From Caryophanales bacterium UBA1231 (GTDB taxonomy: Bacteria > Bacillota_I > Bacilli_A > ML615J-28 > CAG-313), in contig DBWT01000056.1 in the NCBI GenBank assembly GCA_002309035.1, forward strand, positions 1-7,124: a stretch of DNA of 7,124 nt. Reading direction: 5' to 3'. Shown piece after piece: positions 1 to 4,561 of the stretch. How positions within the stretch are numbered: the first letter of the stretch is position 1; each line of letters opens with the position of its first letter. The notes below the pieces were generated by a model. The model ran no database searches. It saw only the letters and a list, made by a program, of their open reading frames with translations, and had not been told where the DNA came from. Made by a program: the position numbers and the translations under genes.

Positions 1-6
1 CAAGCG

Positions 7-52
7 TTTTGTTTTACTTATTTTAAGATTAATAATTTTAAGTAAAACAAAA
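7..52. repeat. Perfect 14-bp inverted repeat with 18-nt loop
   Basis: Bases 7-20 (TTTTGTTTTACTTA) are exactly complementary to 39-52, with 18 nt between the arms. The loop carries TTTTAAG at 21-27, repeated at 36-42 where it runs into the right arm, so alternative short pairings with 17-20 are possible. Neither side continues into a clear T-tract in the direction of transcription, so it is not a standard intrinsic terminator. It could be a weak bidirectional terminator, a protein-binding site or the end of a mobile-element remnant. No transposase lies beside it in the window. The repeat itself is certain; its role is unknown. Confidence 0.6.
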
Positions 53-132
53 AGTCCATTAAACTAATTGACATTTTACATAATTATTGAGTTATCATTA
101 CATTCTTATTTTTAAACTGCATTATTTACTAT

Positions 133-216
133 TCAGTCAATGATTCTTTGATATGCTTTCTTTCCACAATGAAGACATCTAATTCTAAAATAATGGCCAA
201 AATGAATTTCAAACAT
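133..216 (-). CDS. Candidate 27-residue CxxC mini-protein
   Basis: A short ORF with ATG at 216-214 and TGA at 135-133. It is preceded by AGAGGTGA (229-222), a near-perfect Shine-Dalgarno sequence 5 nt from the start and the best ribosome site seen in the window. The peptide has aromatic and basic residues followed by R-C-L-H-C-G-K-K-A-Y, that is C14-x2-C17, resembling half of a zinc ribbon. Its start overlaps the end of the 40-codon ORF at 209-331 by 8 nt, so the two could be translationally coupled. I do not recognise a family. It may be a genuine small protein or the C-terminal scrap of a decayed gene. The ribosome site and CxxC favour the first; the short length and disordered surroundings favour the second. 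Confidence 0.35.
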   Translation of the reverse strand: MFEIHFGHYFRIRCLHCGKKAYQRIID

Positions 217-331
217 AACTCTCACCTCTGATTATGTTATACACTTTTTTATAATGAGTATCAAGTGTTTTGTGCACTTTTTTATAGGGAGTTTTTGACA
301 TATTTCGCACTTTTTTGTTATATGTGTACAT
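209..331 (-). CDS. Candidate 40-residue basic repeat mini-protein
   Basis: An ORF from ATG 331-329 to TGA 211-209, with an internal alternative ATG at 301-299. The product is rich in Lys, Tyr and Thr and contains the 11-residue unit K-K-V-x7-Y, in which the first two copies end in Tyr and the third copy is degenerate. The DNA repeat is 33 bp, so the frame is kept. No Shine-Dalgarno site precedes either ATG, which argues against efficient translation. Its last codons contain the ribosome site of the following CxxC ORF. It could be a leader or coupling ORF for that peptide, a remnant of a longer repeat protein, or an accident of a DNA repeat that acts as a regulatory site. No family is recognised. 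Confidence 0.25.
   Translation of the reverse strand: MYTYNKKVRNMSKTPYKKVHKTLDTHYKKVYNIIRGESYV
218..316 (-). repeat. Three 33-bp tandem units headed by AAAAAAGTG
   Basis: Read on the minus strand, AAAAAAGTG begins at 316, 283 and 250, so the spacing is exactly 33 nt twice. Units 1 and 2 also agree at their ends (ACTCCCTAT versus ACTCATTAT), and TATAAAAAAGTG is shared exactly at the second and third junctions. Unit 3 has diverged after its head. A period of 33 is both 11 codons and about three helical turns, so the repeat may be a coding repeat or a set of binding sites. It overlaps the 40-codon ORF and the putative promoter at 236-264. Confidence 0.7.
236..264 (-). promoter_or_regulatory. 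Possible sigma-A type promoter before the CxxC mini-ORF
   Basis: On the minus strand TTGATA (264-259) is followed after exactly 17 nt by TATAAC (241-236), close to the TTGACA/TATAAT consensus. Transcription would begin near 229, right at the Shine-Dalgarno sequence of the ORF starting at 216, giving a very short leader. That tight spacing and the AT-richness of the region mean it could be chance. Confidence 0.3.
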
Positions 332-393
332 TATAATCTAATATATGTTATACTGATTTTTTTCCGCTATATTTCCACCATTATCTCTTATTG

Positions 394-449
394 GTTCGAG
401 TCCCATCAGAACCTAACATTCGAAACCCGTAAGTTAATAGTTCGAGTCC
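394..449 (+). repeat. tRNA T-loop-like motif cluster (direct repeat GTTCGAGTCC)
   Basis: GTTCGAGTCC occurs exactly at 394-403 and 440-449, and the related TTCGAAACC lies between them at 419-427. TTCGANTCC is the invariant T-loop signature of tRNA genes. Around the first copy a T-stem can be drawn (ATTGG/CCCAT, 4 of 5 pairs). GGTTC (393-397) is complementary to GAACC (409-413). No D-loop motif, anticodon arm or matching 5' acceptor strand exists nearby, so these are not intact tRNAs. They look like 3'-end tRNA fragments, as left by integration at a tRNA gene or by decay, but chance similarity is not excluded. Confidence 0.35.
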
Positions 450-540
450 GTGGTCAGTCTCCTTAGGTATTTAAATCTAAATATTTCATAAATGTATAAA
501 AAATAGGATATTCTAACCAAAACTAGCTAAAACACCCTCT

Positions 541-577
541 ATAAATAAAAAATAGATCCTCTTTTCAGAAGAACTAT
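541..577 (-). terminator. Intrinsic terminator with GAAA tetraloop
   Basis: On the minus strand, bases 577-567 pair with 562-552: ATAG/CTAT, one U·U mismatch, then TCTTCT/AGAGGA including one G·U pair, closing a GAAA (GNRA) tetraloop at 566-563. It is followed by TTTTTATTTAT. The G·U pair becomes C·A on the other strand, and the T-tract lies only on this side, so the orientation is clearly minus. The operon to the right already has its own terminator at 704-745. This second terminator therefore implies either read-through control or a separate short transcript. Confidence 0.65.
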
Positions 578-613
578 AGATTTCAGAAAATGGTGAAAAC
601 AACGAGATTCGAG

Positions 614-627
614 CTGATTATAATCAG
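614..627. repeat. Perfect 14-bp palindrome CTGATTATAATCAG
   Basis: The 14 bases equal their own reverse complement, and each strand contains TATAAT. It could be an operator-like dyad, an RNA hairpin, or overlapping divergent -10 boxes. No -35 box fits at 16-18 nt on either strand. It lies inside the candidate small RNA. Confidence 0.5.
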
Positions 628-703
628 TATGTTTCCCAATACAGATGTTTTTAATAGTTTCAACCCTACGTTGCGACTACAAAAAGTCTCGTTTATTTTT
701 TAA

Positions 704-745
704 ATAAAAAAAGACCACTTTTAGGCTTCATACCTAAAAATGGTC
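704..745 (-). terminator. Terminator of the acyltransferase-rRNA methyltransferase operon
   Basis: Minus-strand bases 745-741 and 739-733 pair with 717-713 and 725-719 (GACCA/TGGTC and TTTTAGG/CCTAAAA). One A/C mismatch interrupts the 12-bp stem, the loop is 7 nt, and TCTTTTTTTATTTA follows. It lies about 40 nt after the stop codon of the last operon gene at 786. This is a typical intrinsic terminator. Confidence 0.88.
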
Positions 746-785
746 GATTTTTCTTCATTTTAAGCTTATTTTTGACTAAAATTAC

Positions 786-2096
786 TTATTTTCTCTCGAG
801 ACAAACGACAGTTTCAACGTGTGCTGTATTAGGGAAAAGATCAAAAGGTTGGATAAATGAGATAATATAATAGTTTTTTAATATTTCTAAATCACGAACT
901 TGTGTATGTGGATTGCATGAAACATAAATGATTTCTTTTGGTTTTAGTTTAATGAGACTTTGAAGAAACTCATTGGTTGCTCCACTTCTTGGTGGATCCA
1001 TAATAACACAATCAATGGTTTCTTTTTTAGCTGATAGATTAACTATGAATCTTGTCGCATCCTCATTAAATATTTTAACATTTTTAATATCATTGGTTTT
1101 AACATTGTTAAGGGCTTGATTACAAGCTTCGCTTTCTAGTTCAACCGATATGACTTTTTTCACATATGGGCTGACCCCAATCGAAATTGTTGATGTACCA
1201 GAATATGCATCTAAAACCGTTTGATAGTTTTTGTTCTTGATTGAATCTACAATTTCTTGATAAAGTGATGCTGTAATAAAACGATTGATTTGGTAAAAAG
1301 ATTTAGAAGATATTTGGAATTTAAAGCCTAAGAGTTTATCTGTAATATATCCTTTACCGTACAATACTTTATTAACTTTACCTAAGACATGAGTTGTATT
1401 AGTTGGATTGATGTTTTGAACAATCGTTTTAATGTTTTGATTAGCTTTTGTTAAAGCCTTAACAAAATTACTTGATCCTTTTAAAATTTCATCTTTTGTC
1501 ACAATCACAACCATGATTTCTTTTGTTGTTGTTGATTTAACTAAGATATGTTTAATTGTTCCAATGTTTAGTTTTTCATTGAAATATGAATAATGAAATT
1601 TATCAATTAGTTCTTTAACTTGTTTTTGAACTTTTGATATTTCTTCATCTTCTAAAAGGCATACATCAACAGGAATGATGTGATGAGAATGTTCTTCGTA
1701 AATACCTGTAACAGCTCTTTTGTTATCATACCCATAAACCATTTGACTTTTGTTACGGTAGCTGAATTCCTTTTGATATTTAATTGGTAAAACTTTATTA
1801 TCACATTTAAGACCTTTAAAAAGATTTTTGACCATTTGTTCTTTTTGTGATAACTGATAGTGGTAATTCATGTGTTGTAAACTACAACCACCACAAACAT
1901 TAAAGTATGGACATTTTGGTTTGATTCTGTTTTCTGATGGATTAATGATACTATTTAATTGAATCTTTGCTTCTTTTTCATTGATGGAAACATCAACAGT
2001 TTCACCCAAAATGACTTTATTTAAATAATACTTTTTGTTGTTTTTAAGATATTCAAAAGTAAATTCATCATTTAATTTATCAATTGTGATTTTCAT
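786..2096 (-). CDS. 23S rRNA (uracil-C5)-methyltransferase, RlmD/RlmCD type
   Basis: A TrmA/RumA-family enzyme that transfers a methyl group from S-adenosylmethionine to C5 of a uracil in 23S rRNA (U1939 in RlmD; U747 and U1939 in Bacillus-type RlmCD). Residues 1-50 form a degenerate TRAM-like RNA-binding region (V-I-L-G-E-T-V). C62-x5-C68-x2-C71 and C146 match the four 4Fe-4S ligands of RlmD. The Rossmann fold carries K-S-F-Y-Q-I-N (265-271), D-A-Y-S-G-T (296-301) and D-P-P-R-S-G (367-372). C394 in S-C-N-P is the nucleophile and E428 in H-V-E-T the expected general base. The length of 436 residues is normal. The start overlaps the preceding stop as ATGA, with GAGG 8 nt upstream, so translation is probably coupled. 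The family is very secure; the exact uracil or uracils modified cannot be decided from sequence, so no symbol is given. Confidence 0.92.
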   Translation of the reverse strand: MKITIDKLNDEFTFEYLKNNKKYYLNKVILGETVDVSINEKEAKIQLNSIINPSENRIKPKCPYFNVCGGCSLQHMNYHYQLSQKEQMVKNLFKGLKCDNKVLPIKYQKEFSYRNKSQMVYGYDNKRAVTGIYEEHSHHIIPVDVCLLEDEEISKVQKQVKELIDKFHYSYFNEKLNIGTIKHILVKSTTTKEIMVVIVTKDEILKGSSNFVKALTKANQNIKTIVQNINPTNTTHVLGKVNKVLYGKGYITDKLLGFKFQISSKSFYQINRFITASLYQEIVDSIKNKNYQTVLDAYSGTSTISIGVSPYVKKVISVELESEACNQALNNVKTNDIKNVKIFNEDATRFIVNLSAKKETIDCVIMDPPRSGATNEFLQSLIKLKPKEIIYVSCNPHTQVRDLEILKNYYIISFIQPFDLFPNTAHVETVVCLERK

Positions 2097-3253
2097 TCCA
2101 TTACCCTCAATATTGCTGCTTTCAAGTAAAGATTTTCCATACCAGGAATGTTAATAGGATGATCACTAGCTTGAATATGTAAATCAACAATCGTGCATTT
2201 CTTATGTGCTTTAATAACTGATTCTTGTAACATCTCTAAGAATAAATCTAAAGTAAGCAAACCAGAACAAGAGAAAGTCATTAAATAACCACCATTTCTA
2301 ACCTTTGATAAAGCAAGGGTATTTGCTTTAATATATCCTTCAATCGCTGATTTTAGTTTATCTTTGTTTTTGACTAAAGCAGGTGGATCTAAAACAATAA
2401 AATCATATTGTTTATCAGTTTGTTCTAAAAATGAAAACATGTCTTCTTTGACAATTTCGATTGTTTCATTTTCTAAATTGTTGATTTCAAGATTTCTTCT
2501 AAGTTTTTCTAAGACTTTATCTGAAATATCAACTGAAGTTAAAGACTTAGGATGACTCTTTAAGATGTTTAAAGAAAAGCCTCCTGTATTACAGCATAAA
2601 TCTAATACATCTTTATCTTTTGTATAAAGACTTGCTTTTAAACGATTATCTTTTTGATCAAAAAAATGACCTGTTTTTTGTCCATTTTGCACATCTATTG
2701 AATATTTAATGTTATTTTCTGTAATAATGATTTCTGATGGAATTATGCCATAACTTCTGATTTCATCTTCTAAACCTTCTTTATGACGAGATAAGCTAAT
2801 GCTTCTTTCGAGAATAGCTTTAGGTTGTAATAGTTTTTGAAGAAGGGGAATAATGGTATCTCTTCTTTTATCCATGCCTTTTGTTTCAAATTGAACTACT
2901 AAATAGTCTTCATATTTATCAACAATTAAGCCTGGTAAATAATCACCTTCAGAAAAGATTAAACGACAAGCATTGATGATTCCAAGGTTTTGACGGTGGG
3001 CAATAGCATCAAGAATCCTTTTTTCAAAAAAAGCACTATCTAGTGCTTCTTTTTTTAATGTTAAAATACGAACTAAGATTTTAGAATTGAAATTGATGTA
3101 TCCAAGTGCAACAAAGTTACCTTTGGAATCATTTACTTCAACAATTAAATCTTCTTGAAGTTCGCCTTTTATTTCTTTAACCTCATTGTTGTAAATCCAC
3201 GGAAAACCATTAAGAATATTCAATTCTTCGTTTGGTTTTAAGATTACTTGCAT
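2093..3253 (-). CDS. RlmI-like 23S rRNA (cytosine-C5)-methyltransferase
   Basis: A SAM-dependent RNA methyltransferase of the RlmI/YccW family, which makes m5C1962 in E. coli 23S rRNA. The N-terminus (about 1-70) is a PUA-like RNA-binding domain, including G-F-P-W-I-Y at 16-21. A linker domain follows, then the catalytic domain with G-Q-K-T-G-H-F-F-D-Q (191-200), SAM-binding L-D-L-C-C-N-T-G-G-F-S (217-227), D-P-P-A-L-V-K (289-295) and F-S-C-S (327-330) with the probable catalytic C329. The 386-residue length fits the family. The ATG lies inside the end of the acyltransferase gene (10-nt overlap), with a purine-rich but weak ribosome site. The TGA stop overlaps the next start by 4 nt. The family is secure; identity of the target base is taken from E. 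coli and may differ here. Confidence 0.9.
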   Translation of the reverse strand: MQVILKPNEELNILNGFPWIYNNEVKEIKGELQEDLIVEVNDSKGNFVALGYINFNSKILVRILTLKKEALDSAFFEKRILDAIAHRQNLGIINACRLIFSEGDYLPGLIVDKYEDYLVVQFETKGMDKRRDTIIPLLQKLLQPKAILERSISLSRHKEGLEDEIRSYGIIPSEIIITENNIKYSIDVQNGQKTGHFFDQKDNRLKASLYTKDKDVLDLCCNTGGFSLNILKSHPKSLTSVDISDKVLEKLRRNLEINNLENETIEIVKEDMFSFLEQTDKQYDFIVLDPPALVKNKDKLKSAIEGYIKANTLALSKVRNGGYLMTFSCSGLLTLDLFLEMLQESVIKAHKKCTIVDLHIQASDHPINIPGMENLYLKAAILRVME

Positions 3254-4467
3254 GATAATGATTTCTCTCTTTCATTGTTTAAATAATCGATAACTAAAAC
3301 ATAATCCATGACTGCTTTGACATTTTCAGGATATAGTCTAAAAATACATTCTTCATTAGGTATTTCAAAACGACGTCCTGGGTCAAATGGTAATTGTGTG
3401 ATACTTTCTTGATTGAATGTGAAGACTTTATCTTCGCCATCAATTGTTATTTGATATTTGAATTCATCTTTTGAAAGTGTTACAAGACCTTCACCAATTT
3501 CTTCAAATTCTTTTTGATTGAACATATTAGATAAAAGCTTAGCTTTTGTTTGGAAGACTTTACCATTTAGATAGTCTTTACCAAATTCTGTTCTTTGCCA
3601 ATCATATAATTCAGGTAACATTGTGAACTTAAACGATTCATCATTTGAAGTCAAGAAACCATATTGGTCCATACCAATTTCTAAATGGCATTCATCACAA
3701 ATGATTTTACCATCGTGGTAGCTAAATGAATGAAGTTTACCACATTTAGGACATTTGATAATGACATTTTCTAAACCCCAAATGTTATTTTTACTTTTAA
3801 TCTTTCTCTGCATTTTCAATTGATCTTCATATTCACGAACATCAAGAGCCTTGCATACTCTTTCATAGATTTCATCATCAGTTAAATTTGGTAATTCTTC
3901 TTTTGAAAGAATTGTTAAAAAGTTAGTTTCCATTGGGCATTTACGTTTTGATTTTTTATTACGCCACTTAGGGAATGTTAAATAAACACCTCTTGTTTGT
4001 AAAGCCAAAACATCAACTTTGCACATTCTGATGAATTTCACAACAGAACGAGCAATAAATGGTGAATTACCATCAATTGTTGTTTGTCCCGCAGGTGCAA
4101 TCACTACTACTTGATTTTGTTCAAGTGTGTTTTTCATGTTGCGGATGGCTGAAATATCAGGTTTAAATTGATCTTTACTAATAGAACGAGATAATTTCAA
4201 AACAACATTTAAAGTCTTGTTTAAGAAAAATGAACTTGCTAAAACATAAGTACATCTTCTATAACCCGTAGATGCTTTAATAACATAATGATCTTTATTA
4301 GAGTAATGCGTATAAAATAATAAACATCCACCTTTATGTGCTTTTAAGACTTGACGGTGAGCTTTAAAACGATAAATGATTTTTAAATATAATAATGAGA
4401 CAGTTGTGAAAAATAAATTAGCCCATATTGGCAATTTGAAGTTTTTTTGTTTTTTCTTCTTTTTCAT
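3244..4467 (-). CDS. Membrane-anchored PlsC-like acyltransferase with zinc ribbon
   Basis: Probably acylates a lysophospholipid or glycerol-phosphate at the cytoplasmic membrane. A lysine-rich start (six Lys within residues 2-8) is followed by a hydrophobic anchor at about 14-32. The catalytic H-x4-D is H54-Y-S-N-K-D59. The block normally reading F-P-E-G is here A-P-A-G-Q-T (124-129), so the usual glutamate is replaced by Ala126; a similar P-A-G form is known in some hemolysin-type acyltransferases. The C-terminal third has a zinc ribbon, C239-x2-C242 and C257-x2-C260, followed by a beta-rich tail with no name I can give. It heads a three-gene operon. Its start is well defined by AAAGGAG (4479-4473) 5 nt before ATG. 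A role as acyltransferase is likely; substrate and the role of the ribbon are unknown. Confidence 0.8.
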   Translation of the reverse strand: MKKKKKQKNFKLPIWANLFFTTVSLLYLKIIYRFKAHRQVLKAHKGGCLLFYTHYSNKDHYVIKASTGYRRCTYVLASSFFLNKTLNVVLKLSRSISKDQFKPDISAIRNMKNTLEQNQVVVIAPAGQTTIDGNSPFIARSVVKFIRMCKVDVLALQTRGVYLTFPKWRNKKSKRKCPMETNFLTILSKEELPNLTDDEIYERVCKALDVREYEDQLKMQRKIKSKNNIWGLENVIIKCPKCGKLHSFSYHDGKIICDECHLEIGMDQYGFLTSNDESFKFTMLPELYDWQRTEFGKDYLNGKVFQTKAKLLSNMFNQKEFEEIGEGLVTLSKDEFKYQITIDGEDKVFTFNQESITQLPFDPGRRFEIPNEECIFRLYPENVKAVMDYVLVIDYLNNEREKSLSCK

Positions 4468-4489
4468 ACAAACTCCTTTACTTGATTAT

Positions 4490-4518
4490 ATTATACATCA
4501 ATTTAGTTTATTTTTCAT
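4490..4518 (-). promoter_or_regulatory. Promoter of the acyltransferase operon
   Basis: On the minus strand a perfect TATAAT (4495-4490) is preceded after 17 nt by ATGAAA (4518-4513), a 4-of-6 match to TTGACA. The ribosome site AAAGGAG follows at 4479-4473. The -35 box begins directly at the end of the preceding gene's terminator, which leaves little room for an upstream operator. Confidence 0.55.
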
Positions 4519-4554
4519 TAAAAAAGAAAAGCACGAGATTTCAATCTCTCGTGC
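4519..4554 (-). terminator. Terminator of the lipoprotein gene
   Basis: GCACGAGA (4531-4538) and TCTCGTGC (4547-4554) form a perfect 8-bp stem with an 8-nt loop. On the minus strand it is followed by TTTTCTTTTTTAA. It starts only 7 nt after the lipoprotein stop codon. GATT/AATC within the loop allows an alternative longer stem with a bulge. Confidence 0.88.
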
Positions 4555-4561
4555 AACTCTT

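Larger units (their letters stand above)
541..693 (-). ncRNA. Candidate small structured RNA ending at the 541-577 terminator
   Basis: Between two minus-strand terminators lies about 150 nt with no useful ORF but several self-complementary pieces. AACGAGA (693-687) pairs with TCTCGTT (607-601), enclosing a 14-bp perfect palindrome (627-614) and a GTAT/ATAC hairpin around 644-629. A terminator at the 3' end completes the layout expected of a small RNA. I found no convincing promoter and no match to tmRNA, RNase P, 4.5S, 5S or 6S signatures. On the plus strand the same closing stem is followed by TTATTTTTT, so the opposite orientation is also possible. The 5' boundary is a guess. Confidence 0.25.

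Noticed and set aside
338..406. 22-codon minus-strand ORF beginning M-G-L-E-P
   Set aside because: G-L-E-P is what the complement of a tRNA T-loop (GGACTCGAACC) encodes; a known source of spurious ORFs, and there is no ribosome site.
335..465. Complete tRNA gene
   Set aside because: Only T-loop motifs exist; no D-arm motif, anticodon arm or complementary acceptor ends could be found.
541..745. tracrRNA or CRISPR array
   Set aside because: Structure and terminators suggested it, but there is no repeated unit of 24-40 nt with spacers, no cas gene in the window and no anti-repeat partner.
2364..2555. 63-codon plus-strand ORF inside the RlmI-like gene
   Set aside because: It lies wholly antisense to a well-supported catalytic domain and shows no recognisable motif or ribosome site.
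4442..4464. Phase variation by the A-runs at the acyltransferase start
   Set aside because: The runs are 7 and 6 bases, common in lysine-rich starts of AT-rich genomes, and the frame is intact.
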